Below, one piece after another: positions 26,560 to 35,353 of a DNA stretch of 64,000 nucleotides. The stretch spans positions 1 through 64,000 of the forward strand of contig NZ_POWF01000009.1 of the NCBI RefSeq assembly GCF_002895005.1, in the 5' to 3' direction. Each line of letters opens with the position of its first letter. Position 1 is the stretch's first letter. This DNA comes from Hanstruepera neustonica (GTDB taxonomy: Bacteria; Bacteroidota; Bacteroidia; Flavobacteriales; Flavobacteriaceae). The position numbers were made by a program, and so were the translations under genes. The notes beneath the pieces were generated by a model that did not search any database, was not told where the DNA came from, and saw only the letters and a list, made by a program, of their open reading frames with translations.

Positions 26560-27456
26560 TTATTTTCTAGGATGATAGGTTTCAATAGCTTTTGTGAGCT
26601 GGCTTCTATCCACATGCATATATATTTCAGTCGTAGTAATACTTTCATGGCCCAGCATAAGTTGAATGGCTCTTAAATCAGCTCCGTTTTCCAAAAGGTG
26701 TGTGGCAAAGGAATGTCTAAATGTATGAGGTGAAACAATTTTTTTTAACCCAATTTTCTCAACCAATTGCCTAATAATAGTGAAAATCATGGCCCTTGTC
26801 AGTTGCTTTCCCCTTCGATTTAAAAATACGGTGTCTTCAAATTCTTTTGGTATGGAGAGGTGACAACGTACTTGATCAATATAAATTTGAATATATTTTT
26901 GAGTTGACTTGACTATGGGCACAAAGCGTTGTTTGTCGCCTTTTCCTGTGACTTTTATAAATCCTTCATCAAAAAATAGATCAGAAATTTTAAGATTGGT
27001 TAGTTCACTAACCCGCAAACCACAACTGTAAAGGGTTTCTAACATAGCGCGATTGCGCTCACCTTCAGGTTTACTTAGATCGATGGCTTCAATGATAGTG
27101 TTGATATCCTCTTCACTTAAGGTGTCAGGTAGTTTTCTTCCAATCTTTGGAGATTCAATAAGGTCTAGTGGGTTATCTTGTCTATAATCTTCAAAGACCA
27201 GATAATTAAAAAAACTACGCAATCCAGAAATAATGCGTGCTCTGGAACGTGCATTTAACTCCTTGGATATATGATAAATAAATTGTTGAACGGATTCAGA
27301 GGTCAGTTTAAGAGGACCGATAGCAATATTGTTTGAATCGAGATAGGATATTAGTTTTTCAATATCTAGACTATAACTTTCAATAGTATTTTTTGAAAGT
27401 CCTCTTTCAATCTTTAAATACATCTGGTAGTCTTTAAGGGCATGCTGCCAAGTCAT
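26560..27456 (-). CDS. xerD: Site-specific tyrosine recombinase XerD
   Basis: 298 residues, the usual length. N-terminal SAM-like core-binding domain (~1-85, YQMYLKIERGLSKNTIESYS) and a C-terminal catalytic domain with R (CGLRVSEL), K (GKGDKQRFVP), HxxR (HTFRHSFATHLLENGA), H (MLGHESITTTEIY) and the tyrosine in TTEIYMHV. It resolves chromosome dimers at dif with XerC. Context is entirely core (rny, aroQ), with no att-like repeats, so it is not a prophage integrase. Confidence 0.92.
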   Translation of the reverse strand: MTWQHALKDYQMYLKIERGLSKNTIESYSLDIEKLISYLDSNNIAIGPLKLTSESVQQFIYHISKELNARSRARIISGLRSFFNYLVFEDYRQDNPLDLIESPKIGRKLPDTLSEEDINTIIEAIDLSKPEGERNRAMLETLYSCGLRVSELTNLKISDLFFDEGFIKVTGKGDKQRFVPIVKSTQKYIQIYIDQVRCHLSIPKEFEDTVFLNRRGKQLTRAMIFTIIRQLVEKIGLKKIVSPHTFRHSFATHLLENGADLRAIQLMLGHESITTTEIYMHVDRSQLTKAIETYHPRK

Positions 27457-27606
27457 ACACGTATGATTTTATTATGTAAATGTATAAAATTGATTTAATT
27501 ATTGAATGAGAACAATATTGTTAATAACTTTAAAATTTAACTATATGATAATCAAACAAATGATACCACCTGTTTATAAAACTGTTGATAATGTATGTTA
27601 AAATTG

Positions 27607-27636
27607 TTGATATCCGTAAAAAATTTATTTAGTTTG
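27607..27636 (+). promoter_or_regulatory. Probable promoter of the outer-membrane barrel gene
   Basis: TTG (27607-27609) and TTAGTTTG (27629-27636, one mismatch to TAnnTTTG) are separated by 19 bp. Predicted start is near 27642, about 25 nt before the ATG at 27667. Confidence 0.45.
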
Positions 27637-27666
27637 TATCATATCAATTTTAAAAACTTAACAATT

Positions 27667-28212
27667 ATGAAAAAATTATTACTCTTTACAGCACTTTTAG
27701 TCTTTAGTTTCAGAGCCCAAGCACAGGATATTGAAGAAAAAATTAAAGGTGGCGGTTTTTATGTTGGTGCCAATATTGGTTTACCAATTAGCGGAGCAAG
27801 TGATGTGTCAACCTTTAACGGAGGATTTGATGTGGCTTATTTGTTTGAGCTTATTGATAATTTAGAGGTCGGTGGTTTAGTTGGATATACTCATTTCGTT
27901 GGTGATAATTATCTAAATGTAGATTATGATGATGCTTCATTTATACCAATCGCTGCTTCTGCTCGATACTATTTTGCTAATCATAGATTTTTTGGTGGTG
28001 TTGATTTGGGTGTCGGTATTAATGTTGTTGGTGATGCTAAATCGGGTTTTTATGCTAGGCCAAAATTTGGATTTGATTTGGGAACTGTGGCATTGATAGC
28101 ATCTTTTCAAAGTATTTCAGGTGGTACAGATTATAGAAATAATGGAACGTATTACTATAGTTCCTATAGTAGTTTTACATCAGTTAACTTCGGCGTTGAA
28201 TTCGGATTTTAA
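27667..28212 (+). CDS. Small outer-membrane beta-barrel protein
   Basis: 181 residues from the ATG at 27667, which directly begins the signal peptide (MKKLLLFTALLVFSFRAQAQ). An in-frame start 24 codons upstream would precede the promoter candidate. The mature part is made of amphipathic strands (GGFYVGANIGLPISG, LEVGGLVGYTHF) and ends VNFGVEFGF, the typical C-terminal aromatic strand of an 8-stranded barrel. OmpW/porin-family-like; ligand unknown. Monocistronic, with a terminator at 28239. Confidence 0.8.
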   Translation: MKKLLLFTALLVFSFRAQAQDIEEKIKGGGFYVGANIGLPISGASDVSTFNGGFDVAYLFELIDNLEVGGLVGYTHFVGDNYLNVDYDDASFIPIAASARYYFANHRFFGGVDLGVGINVVGDAKSGFYARPKFGFDLGTVALIASFQSISGGTDYRNNGTYYYSSYSSFTSVNFGVEFGF

Positions 28213-28238
28213 ATATCTGAATAGTCAAATAATAAATA

Positions 28239-28268
28239 AAACCGGAGTTCTAACTTCGGTTTTTTTTG
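28239..28268 (+). terminator. Rho-independent terminator after the barrel gene
   Basis: AAACCGGAGT / ACTTCGGTTT stem (one G-U pair) followed by a T run. It lies only ~25 bp before the aroQ start, so aroQ must have a very short leader. Confidence 0.85.
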
Positions 28269-28291
28269 CCATAATTTTATACCTTTACATT

Positions 28292-28711
28292 ATGAAAAAA
28301 CTCATCATTATCAATGGTCCTAATCTCAATTTGTTAGGTAAACGAGAGCCTGAAATTTACGGCAGTCTGTCGTTTACCGAGTTTTTGGAAGCGATTAAAG
28401 TAAAATATGATGATATTTCAATTGAACACTTTCAATCTAATGTAGAAGGAGAACTCATTAATAAACTTCAAGAAGTCGGTTTTGAATATGACGGCATTAT
28501 TTTAAACGCAGCCGCCTACACGCATACATCTGTTGGAATTGGTGATACCGTTGCTGCTATTCAAACTCCAGTAGTTGAGGTTCATATATCTAATACCTTC
28601 GATAGGGAAGACTTTCGCCATCAATCTTATGTGGCGCCGCATGCCAAGGGAATTATTGTTGGGTTTGGTTTGCAAAGCTATGAGTTGGCCATTCAAAGCT
28701 TTCTGAAATAA
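28292..28711 (+). CDS. aroQ: Type II 3-dehydroquinate dehydratase
   Basis: 139 residues from the ATG at 28292 (MKKLIIINGPNLNLLGKREP). An in-frame start 57 codons upstream would read through the preceding gene and the terminator, so it is rejected. Motifs: INGPNLNLLG with the catalytic tyrosine in EPEIYGS, NAAAYTHTSVG, and VEVHISNTFDRE followed by RHQSY. It dehydrates 3-dehydroquinate to 3-dehydroshikimate in the shikimate pathway as a dodecamer. The usual xerD-aroQ neighbourhood of Flavobacteriaceae is kept, with the barrel gene between. Confidence 0.93.
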   Translation: MKKLIIINGPNLNLLGKREPEIYGSLSFTEFLEAIKVKYDDISIEHFQSNVEGELINKLQEVGFEYDGIILNAAAYTHTSVGIGDTVAAIQTPVVEVHISNTFDREDFRHQSYVAPHAKGIIVGFGLQSYELAIQSFLK

Positions 28712-28876
28712 CTCATCTAATTTTTTTATTTTTAAATTTACTTACCCTGTGACTTTATCAATAATTATGTGTCTAAATTGGCGAACATAATTTTTACTTT
28801 GGAAGAATTAAAAATAGACCCCTCAATTTCTGACGAAAAGTTAGTCACTTTGATAGTGTAGACAAAGAGTTCGGAA

Positions 28877-29380
28877 TTGTTTTCAGTTATTTATGACCGA
28901 TATGCACCTTTAGTGTACAATAAATGTTTAAGCTTTGTACAAAACAAGGAGGAAGCACAGGATTTAACCCACGATATTTTTGTTAAGCTCTTTGTTAAGA
29001 TTAAGACTTTTGGTCATAAATCTAAATTTTCAACATGGTTATATTCTTTTACCTATAACCATTGTGTCAATTATGTACAACGTGATTTAAAGAAACGAAG
29101 AGATAAATTTCGTTATACCGAAAATGAAAGTGAGCAAGATTATTTAAATCATACGCAAAACACTTTAAATGATGAGATAATAAGTAGCATGGATGCTGAA
29201 AAATTGACCAAAGCTCTTGAGTTAATTGATCCAAACGATAAAACCATTCTATTTATGAAATACCAAGATGATATGACCATTGAAGAAATTCAAGATGTAT
29301 TGGACTTGGGCAAAAGCGCTGTGAAAATGCGATTGAGTAGAGCTAAAAGTAGATTGGTTAAAGCCTATGAAACTATTTGA
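28877..29380 (+). CDS. ECF-type RNA polymerase sigma factor, 5' end interrupted by TAG
   Basis: 167 residues from a poor TTG start. Sigma region 2 (YDRYAPLVYNKCLSFVQNKE, then AQDLTHDIFVKLF with FSTWLYSFTYN) and region 4 (DDMTIEEIQDVLDLGKSAVK) are intact. The frame continues upstream across an in-frame TAG at 28859-28861. Codons from 28799 read EELKIDPSISDEKLVTLIV before the stop and TKSSEL after it, which looks like the family's normal N-terminus. So either the gene carries a nonsense mutation, the TAG is read through, or the TTG is used and helix 1 of region 2 is shortened. It overlaps or abuts a small gene and a MscS channel gene downstream. Confidence 0.75.
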   Translation: MFSVIYDRYAPLVYNKCLSFVQNKEEAQDLTHDIFVKLFVKIKTFGHKSKFSTWLYSFTYNHCVNYVQRDLKKRRDKFRYTENESEQDYLNHTQNTLNDEIISSMDAEKLTKALELIDPNDKTILFMKYQDDMTIEEIQDVLDLGKSAVKMRLSRAKSRLVKAYETI

Positions 29381-29382
29381 TT

Positions 29383-29571
29383 ATGGAAAATCCTTTTAAA
29401 AAAGTCATACATAGCGAAAAGCTTCCAGACATCATCAAAAACAGAGTGATGGACGATATCAATGTTATTAAGTTAGCGTTGGATGTTACTGATTTACTCA
29501 CTATTAAGTATCCAGAAGCCATCAATGATATACTCAACTTCTCTAACAAGAATAAAAATAAATCTGACTAA
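29383..29571 (+). CDS. Small acidic/basic helical protein between sigma factor and MscS
   Basis: 62 residues from the ATG at 29383 (MENPFKKVIHSEKLPDIIKN), 2 bp after the sigma-factor stop and 11 bp before the channel gene. Predicted helical and soluble, with no cysteines and no signal. Position in the operon suggests a sigma-factor regulator or partner, but it resembles no anti-sigma domain I know. Confidence 0.65.
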   Translation: MENPFKKVIHSEKLPDIIKNRVMDDINVIKLALDVTDLLTIKYPEAINDILNFSNKNKNKSD

Positions 29572-29582
29572 ATGATTCAACC

Positions 29583-30392
29583 ATGAAAAAAGATATAAAC
29601 TTCAACCTTTTAGAAGAATTAATGCAAAACGTTTACGATTTCCTACCAAGATTAGTTTTTGGAATTCTATTTGTTTTGGCTACTTGGCTTCTATTAAAAT
29701 TGATTCTTTTTATTGTCAAAAAATCATTGAAGTTGACTAAAATCAATTATTTGTCTGAAAAATTGAACAATGTCCCTTTTTTGAATTCGGAGTTTAAAAT
29801 CGACCCTGAAAAAATCATCTTGGTTTTTGTAAAATGGTTTTTCATTTTAATCTTCATCATAATTGGTGCTGAAATTCTAAATTTCGACTTAGTGTCCAAT
29901 GAAGTTGGAAAGTTGATCCATTATTTGCCTAGATTTTTTGGAGCCTTACTTATTTTCGTATTGGGTATTTATGGTGCCAATTATTTAAAGAAAACTCTGC
30001 GAACCTTTTTAAAAGCGGTTGATATTAATGGTTCTAAAGCTATTAGCAATATTCTATTCATCGTGTTGGTTGTCATGGTTTCAATCATGGCATTAAATCA
30101 AGCAGGTTTTGATACTGATATCATTACTAACAATCTGTTTTTGATTTTGGGAGCTATTTTAGCATCGTTTACTATAGCGTTTGGTTTTGGATCTAGAGAT
30201 ATTGTTTATAGGTTACTATTGGGGTTTTATTCAAGACGCAATTTTGCTGTAGGGCAGAAGATACTTATTGATGAAAAGGAAGGGATTATTAAAGGTATTG
30301 ATAATATCAGTATGATAGTGGTTTTCGATGGTCGAAAAGTTGTTTACCCCATAAAGTATATAACCAATAAAAAAATTGAAATTATTGATTGA
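29583..30392 (+). CDS. MscS-family mechanosensitive ion channel
   Basis: 269 residues with about four or five transmembrane helices (~18-45, ~80-103, ~115-138, ~152-172, then the pore helix). The pore segment GAILASFTIAFGFGSRDIV is the MscS TM3 type, followed by a short beta domain (ILIDEKEGIIKGIDNISMIV). The large cytoplasmic cage of E. coli MscS is mostly missing. It releases solutes on hypo-osmotic shock. Third gene of the sigma-factor operon, which suggests stress-induced expression (inference). Confidence 0.82.
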   Translation: MKKDINFNLLEELMQNVYDFLPRLVFGILFVLATWLLLKLILFIVKKSLKLTKINYLSEKLNNVPFLNSEFKIDPEKIILVFVKWFFILIFIIIGAEILNFDLVSNEVGKLIHYLPRFFGALLIFVLGIYGANYLKKTLRTFLKAVDINGSKAISNILFIVLVVMVSIMALNQAGFDTDIITNNLFLILGAILASFTIAFGFGSRDIVYRLLLGFYSRRNFAVGQKILIDEKEGIIKGIDNISMIVVFDGRKVVYPIKYITNKKIEIID

Positions 30393-30456
30393 TTATTGTG
30401 ACTTATCAAGCAAAGCGGTGTCTAAAAAATAAAACCAAAAAAAATTAAAACTGCTT

Positions 30457-30636
30457 ATGGGTGCCAACTTTGATGTTAAGATACTTATCATTTTTTTATT
30501 GGTTGCCATTTTAGTTTTGTTAGTAGGTTTGACAGTAAATGTTTTAAAGGACCATAAGTCATCCTTTAAATTTTACAAAACCATTATGAATGAAAAAGAT
30601 AAAAAAGAACCTCCAAAAAAGGATTCAAAAGAATAG
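30457..30636 (+). CDS. Small single-helix membrane protein
   Basis: 59 residues: ATG at 30457, stop at 30634-30636. One hydrophobic segment (VKILIIFLLVAILVLLVGLT) and then a strongly charged tail rich in Lys (DKKEPPKKDSKE). It lies 64 bp after the MscS gene on the same strand and may belong to its operon. No family recognised; a weak ribosome site keeps confidence moderate. Confidence 0.5.
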   Translation: MGANFDVKILIIFLLVAILVLLVGLTVNVLKDHKSSFKFYKTIMNEKDKKEPPKKDSKE

Positions 30637-30749
30637 ACTATAAGCATTATAGTCACATGTTGTGGTTGGCATATTCAAAGAAGTATGTTATTTAAAAGAA
30701 AGGGCTTGATTTATTTGAGCTCTTTTTGTTTTTAATGCTATATTACAGT

Positions 30750-31232
30750 ATGAAAAGTTGCTGGCTCTATTTTTTTGTCTTGATTTTTATTTCCAACTTG
30801 TGTATATCCCAATCTCAATTGGAATTTGGACCCAAAGGTGGTTTGAATTTGACTTTTATCAAAGTTCCTGAAGCTAGTTTTGGAGATAATATTGAAGTAA
30901 AAGTCGGTTATTATGCTGGCTTGTTTGTAGATGTTCCTATTGAAGGCTCGTTGTCCATTCAACCTGAAGTACTTTATGTTGGCATTAATGACTTTAAATT
31001 TATTAACGCTCCAATCTATTTAAAAGTGAAAGCTTCTGACCGATTCAATATTTTAATTGGTCCCAGTATGAATTATTTTTTTGATTTCTTTTCCAATAAG
31101 TTCAAAGTTCGCGCAGATTTGAGTATTTCTCATCAAATTCTGAAAGCTTTAAATGTGCACTTAAAGTTTGCTTTAGGATTTGAAGAAGTAACCCCTAATG
31201 GTTTGTTTTTAGGAATGGATTTAAGGATATGA
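30750..31232 (+). CDS. Outer-membrane beta-barrel (porin-family) protein
   Basis: 160 residues from the ATG at 30750, which starts the signal peptide (MKSCWLYFFVLIFISNLCIS, then QSQ). In-frame starts at 30726 (TTG) and 30735 add polar residues before it. The mature part begins LEFGPKGGLNLTF and shows alternating strands (GYYAGLFVDVPIEG, LSIQPEVLYVG), as in PF13568-type Bacteroidota barrels. Ligand unknown. Ends 3 bp from the convergent gene at 31236. Confidence 0.75.
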   Translation: MKSCWLYFFVLIFISNLCISQSQLEFGPKGGLNLTFIKVPEASFGDNIEVKVGYYAGLFVDVPIEGSLSIQPEVLYVGINDFKFINAPIYLKVKASDRFNILIGPSMNYFFDFFSNKFKVRADLSISHQILKALNVHLKFALGFEEVTPNGLFLGMDLRI

Positions 31233-31235
31233 AAC

Positions 31236-31850
31236 TTAATACTTTTCTTTAATTTTTAACAAGCCGTAGGTTAATACTTTTTCTAAAGCTTTTAAATCTC
31301 TAATGTCACAGTTGTAATGCATTCTATCGAAATAGACAATTTTACCTTTTTTTAAATCGAAAACAAAAAAGCTAATTGAATTCATGTTTTTACCTATTCC
31401 AACTGAAAAAAGGGATTCGATAAATAATTGGTAATCACTATTGTCTTCTATAATTAAATTTTTCGCGGTTCGGTATCTTTTGTACTGTTTAATAGGCACT
31501 GTATTAAACATAATCTCATTATAGGTTTTCCTTAAAAAAATACTGTCATTTAACAACTTAACTTGTGGCAAAACTTTTGTCACTATTTGCTGACTTATTT
31601 TGGCAATTTCAAATCTTAAGTTATCTCTTTGAAGGCTATCGTACCCTGAAAATGTGTAAGAGTATAAAGTTGAATAAGATAATCTAATAATTTTACCATT
31701 AATTCTATTAAATTCCCTTTCGTTAGGATCATTTAAACTAATAGGTTCTTCACATGTTTTAATATCTGGGAGAGCTATAGTTTTATTTATTTTTTGAGCA
31801 TACCCAAAATTTAGAAATAAAAATAAAAGATAAATAATATTAGTTTTCAT
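31236..31850 (-). CDS. Secreted protein of unknown function
   Basis: 204 residues with a signal peptide (cut near FGYAQ). It is rich in K, N, I and Y, with predicted mixed alpha/beta structure. No motif or family recognised. Upstream of it on the same strand lies lpdA, separated by a terminator hairpin (31863), so it is probably transcribed on its own. Confidence 0.7.
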   Translation of the reverse strand: MKTNIIYLLFLFLNFGYAQKINKTIALPDIKTCEEPISLNDPNEREFNRINGKIIRLSYSTLYSYTFSGYDSLQRDNLRFEIAKISQQIVTKVLPQVKLLNDSIFLRKTYNEIMFNTVPIKQYKRYRTAKNLIIEDNSDYQLFIESLFSVGIGKNMNSISFFVFDLKKGKIVYFDRMHYNCDIRDLKALEKVLTYGLLKIKEKY

Positions 31851-31862
31851 GTATACAAAATA

Positions 31863-31892
31863 AAAAACGATTCAGTTCTGAATCGTTTTTTG
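31863..31892 (-). terminator. Rho-independent terminator of lpdA
   Basis: A 12-bp stem AAAAACGATTCA / TGAATCGTTTTT with a 4-nt loop, A- and T-flanked, 23-50 bp after the lpdA stop on the minus strand. Confidence 0.85.
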
Positions 31893-31914
31893 AAAATTAA
31901 GTTGATTTTTTTTT

Positions 31915-33291
31915 TTACAAATGAATCACTTCATCATAAGCATCAGCTACTGCTTCCATGACGGCTTCACTCATCGTTGGGTGAGGGTGTACTGCTTTTA
32001 AAACTTCATGACCAGTGGTTTCTAGTTTCCTGCCCAACACCGCTTCGGCAATCATATCGGTTACACCAGCACCAATCATATGACAGCCTAGCCATTCACC
32101 ATATTTGGCATCAAAAATAACTTTTACAAAGCCATCTTTGTTACCTCCAGCACTGGCTTTACCAGATGCCGAGAATGGGAATTTACCAACTTTAATTTCC
32201 AATCCTTGATCTTTTGCTTGTTTTTCAGTAAGTCCAACTGACGCAATTTCAGGAGAACAATAGGTGCATCCAGGGATATTTCCGTAGTCTAACGCCTCAA
32301 CATGTTGTCCGGCAATTTTTTCAACACACAAAATCCCTTCAGCTGAAGCCACGTGAGCCAAAGCTTGGCCTGGAGTAACATCACCAATGGCATAATAGCC
32401 AGGGATGTTGGTTTGATAGAAATCATTAACGATTATTTTATCACGATCGACTACAATACCAACGTCTTCCAAGCCAATATTTTCAATATTTGATTTGATA
32501 CCTACAGCCGATAATACTAAATCAGCTTCCAATACTTCTTCACCCTTTTTAGTCTTAACAGTAGCCTTAACACCTTTACCAGATGTGTCAACTTTGGTCA
32601 CTTCAGAAGAGGTCATGATTTTAATACCATTTTTCTTAAACGAGCGTTCCAATTGTTTAGAAACTTCTTCGTCTTCAACAGGAACTACATTCGGCATAAA
32701 TTCAACAATAGTAACGTCTGTTCCCATGGAATTATAGAAATAGGCAAACTCAACACCAATAGCTCCAGAACCAACAACAATCATTTTTTCAGGTTGTTTA
32801 GGTAGTGTCATGGCCTCTCTATAGCCAATGACTTTTTTGCCATCTTGAGGCAGGCTCGGTAATTCGCGTGAGCGTGCTCCAGTAGCAATAATGATATGGT
32901 CTGCACTGTATTCTGTTCCATTAACGTCAATCTTCTTTCCAGGTTTCAATTTTCCAAATCCTTCAATAACGTCAATTTTGTTCTTTTTCATTAGGAATTT
33001 CACACCGTTGCTCATACCATCGGCAACTCCCCGGCTACGCTTAACAACAGCATCAAAGTCTTTGTCAGCATCTTTAACCGATAGGCCATAATCTTCAGCG
33101 TGTTTCAAATATTCAAAAACTTGGGCAGACTTTAATAATGCTTTTGTAGGGATACATCCCCAATTCAAGCAAACGCCACCTAAACTTTCTTTTTCTACAA
33201 CAGCAGTTTTAAATCCTAGTTGTGAAGCTCGAATAGCAGTAACATAGCCACCTGGGCCACTTCCAAGAACAATAATATCGTATTTACTCAT
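31915..33291 (-). CDS. lpdA: Dihydrolipoyl dehydrogenase (E3)
   Basis: 458 residues. FAD-binding GSGPGGYVTAI at the N-terminus, redox disulfide C41-C46 (GGVCLNWGCIPTK), NAD-binding VVGSGAIGVEFAYFY, and the C-terminal dimer-interface His-Glu dyad in HPHPTMSEAVMEA. It reoxidises dihydrolipoamide in the pyruvate and 2-oxoglutarate dehydrogenase and glycine-cleavage complexes. Here it stands apart from the E1/E2 genes, as is common in this family. Confidence 0.95.
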   Translation of the reverse strand: MSKYDIIVLGSGPGGYVTAIRASQLGFKTAVVEKESLGGVCLNWGCIPTKALLKSAQVFEYLKHAEDYGLSVKDADKDFDAVVKRSRGVADGMSNGVKFLMKKNKIDVIEGFGKLKPGKKIDVNGTEYSADHIIIATGARSRELPSLPQDGKKVIGYREAMTLPKQPEKMIVVGSGAIGVEFAYFYNSMGTDVTIVEFMPNVVPVEDEEVSKQLERSFKKNGIKIMTSSEVTKVDTSGKGVKATVKTKKGEEVLEADLVLSAVGIKSNIENIGLEDVGIVVDRDKIIVNDFYQTNIPGYYAIGDVTPGQALAHVASAEGILCVEKIAGQHVEALDYGNIPGCTYCSPEIASVGLTEKQAKDQGLEIKVGKFPFSASGKASAGGNKDGFVKVIFDAKYGEWLGCHMIGAGVTDMIAEAVLGRKLETTGHEVLKAVHPHPTMSEAVMEAVADAYDEVIHL

Positions 33292-33424
33292 CGTGAATTT
33301 TTTAATCGTTTTTTGAAGCTACGAATTTACGAAATGTGAATTGAATAATGAATATTTATCATTTTTAAAATTATGTTATACGAAAACACTTACTTTTAAG
33401 TTATGTTTAAATAAAATTTAGACT

Positions 33425-34720
33425 ATGAGGCACCTTATTTTTTTCTTTTCAATACTGACCTTAATTCTTTTTTCATGTAATAAAGCAGATAAAGAGCAAA
33501 CTCATAAGTTGGATAAAACAATTTTGAAAGGTTGCGTCATAGGTAGAGATAGTGATACCTTACTATTAGTCAAATCTACAGGAGATGCTAGAAGTGAAGC
33601 TTTAGCCAGTATCCCCGTAGTTGATTGGGAGTTTAATTTTGAGTTTAAAACAGATACTGTTCAGGCTTACGACCTGATTTTCAAAGATGAATTTGATGAT
33701 GGTAGCTGGAGACCAATAAGGTTTTTTTCTGAAAAAGATACCATTGAAATGACGTTGTATGATATGGATTTGTATCAGAATAATGAAATTATAGGAGGGG
33801 AAATAAATGCTACTTACGGTGATTATCAAAAAGAGATTTCGATACCTTATATGGTTGAACTGAATGATTTTTATAAAATATTTGATAGTATCCCATACAG
33901 CACGATGAATTCCAAAGTGTATGATGAAATTTTGAATAAATTAAAAGAGGCAGAAACACAGGAAGAAAAAGTTGTACTATACAAAAGAATGGATGATTTA
34001 AAGGCTGATAAACTTCATAGAAGTGAATTTGGAAAACAAATAGACTCCCAAGTCAATGTGATTCAAAATAAATATTGGGACAAAAAATATGCTTTCATTA
34101 GTAAAAACCCTTCAGTAGTATCCTATTCTTTGTTAATTGATGATATAATGAGCTTGGAATATAACCCTGCGCCAAAAGAAAAAATTATAAAGGCTTTTAA
34201 TGATTTAAAAGAAGCTTACCCAGATCATGTATATACAGCGTTAGCTGAAAACCTTTGGATTGGGTATACGGAACTGCAACCTGGAGGGCAATATATAAAT
34301 TTTACTGCCCCAGACATTACTGGTATTAGTTATGATTTAAAATCTTTTGTAGACAAAAATGATATAGTACTGTTAGATTTATGGGCTACCTGGTGTGGGC
34401 CTTGTATTGCGCGATCAAGATTAATGCGACCAGTTTACGATGAATATAAAGATAAGGGATTTGAAATTGTTGGTGTGGCTGGAGAAAACAAAAACCTGAA
34501 TGCTTACAAGAAATTCATGACTAAAGAACAGTGGCCTTGGAAAAATTTAATTGAATTGGACAAAAGAAATAAAATTTGGGAAAAGTACAATGTTATGAAT
34601 GGTGGCGGCGGAATGTTCTTGATTGATGGATCAGGAAAAATTTTGGCAGTTGACCCAAGTGCTGATGAGGTAAAGTCCATTTTAGACAATAGGCTTAAAG
34701 ATCAATCAATAAAGTTATAA
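33425..34720 (+). CDS. TlpA-like thioredoxin-fold lipoprotein
   Basis: 431 residues with signal peptide and lipobox (ILFSC, C18). The N-terminal part resembles DUF4369 beta domains (KGCVIGRDSDTLLLVKSTGD). The middle (~140-290) is helical. The C-terminal ~140 residues are a thioredoxin fold with the active site WATWCGPCIARSR. It probably acts as an extracytoplasmic thiol-disulfide reductase, as in TlpA/ResA-type proteins of Bacteroidota. The target protein is unknown. Its end overlaps the convergent DUF1572 gene by 6 bp. Confidence 0.85.
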   Translation: MRHLIFFFSILTLILFSCNKADKEQTHKLDKTILKGCVIGRDSDTLLLVKSTGDARSEALASIPVVDWEFNFEFKTDTVQAYDLIFKDEFDDGSWRPIRFFSEKDTIEMTLYDMDLYQNNEIIGGEINATYGDYQKEISIPYMVELNDFYKIFDSIPYSTMNSKVYDEILNKLKEAETQEEKVVLYKRMDDLKADKLHRSEFGKQIDSQVNVIQNKYWDKKYAFISKNPSVVSYSLLIDDIMSLEYNPAPKEKIIKAFNDLKEAYPDHVYTALAENLWIGYTELQPGGQYINFTAPDITGISYDLKSFVDKNDIVLLDLWATWCGPCIARSRLMRPVYDEYKDKGFEIVGVAGENKNLNAYKKFMTKEQWPWKNLIELDKRNKIWEKYNVMNGGGGMFLIDGSGKILAVDPSADEVKSILDNRLKDQSIKL

Positions 34721-35269
34721 ATCCTCCGTAAAATGACGTTTGCCTTTGGGTTTACTAAATTTTTCTTGATTATAGTTCGCTGATTTTCCTTTGGGGATTG
34801 AGAGTGATTGCCATTCGGAACCCTTGTTCAATTTAGCTAAAAACACTATTTGCCCCACATGATACGAATAGTGCGCCAATTGTCTATTGATGGCTTCGGT
34901 AACCGTATGACCTTGATTTCTGATATAGATTATTTTTTCTAAATCCGACTCTTTAAGTGGCTTTATAGCTTCAAAAAGACAATTCCAACCGGCATTCCAG
35001 GATTCCATAAGCTCATCCTTTGAACCATAGGTATCGATGAATTCCTGATCGCGATTGCGCCAAGGTTTTTCACCATCTTCATCTAAAAAATGGGTCCATC
35101 TACTCAACATATTACCAGCCAGATGCTTCGCGATAATTGCAATAGAATTCGAGTCTGTTACAAACTCTTTTTGCAGCTCTTCAAGTGTTAATTGTTCTAG
35201 AGTTTTATCACCCAACAATTTATAATATTCAAACTGTTTGATGACACTATTTAAATAAGACGTTTCCAT
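34715..35269 (-). CDS. DinB-superfamily protein (DUF1572-like)
   Basis: 184 residues, helical bundle. Histidine placements fit the DinB metal triad: IAKHLAGN, and LAHYSYHVGQI near residue ~135, which contains two further His. The family is related to bacillithiol/mycothiol-dependent transferases and damage-inducible proteins; a substrate cannot be assigned. Cytoplasmic, single gene. Confidence 0.8.
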   Translation of the reverse strand: METSYLNSVIKQFEYYKLLGDKTLEQLTLEELQKEFVTDSNSIAIIAKHLAGNMLSRWTHFLDEDGEKPWRNRDQEFIDTYGSKDELMESWNAGWNCLFEAIKPLKESDLEKIIYIRNQGHTVTEAINRQLAHYSYHVGQIVFLAKLNKGSEWQSLSIPKGKSANYNQEKFSKPKGKRHFTEDL

Positions 35270-35353
35270 AGCTTAAATGTAGTGAAATAAATAACTGCTA
35301 TTGTGAATAGCCAATAACAAGAAATTATGGCAATATATGGATACGCTATTTTT

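Noticed and set aside
26560-27456. Integrase of a mobile island
   Set aside because: Length, motifs and core neighbourhood (rny, aroQ) fit the housekeeping XerD; no att duplication or cargo genes around it.
28121-28291. 57-residue N-terminal extension of aroQ
   Set aside because: It runs through the end of the preceding barrel gene and its terminator, and the hydrophobic extension is foreign to type II dehydroquinases, which begin at the KKLIIINGPN segment.
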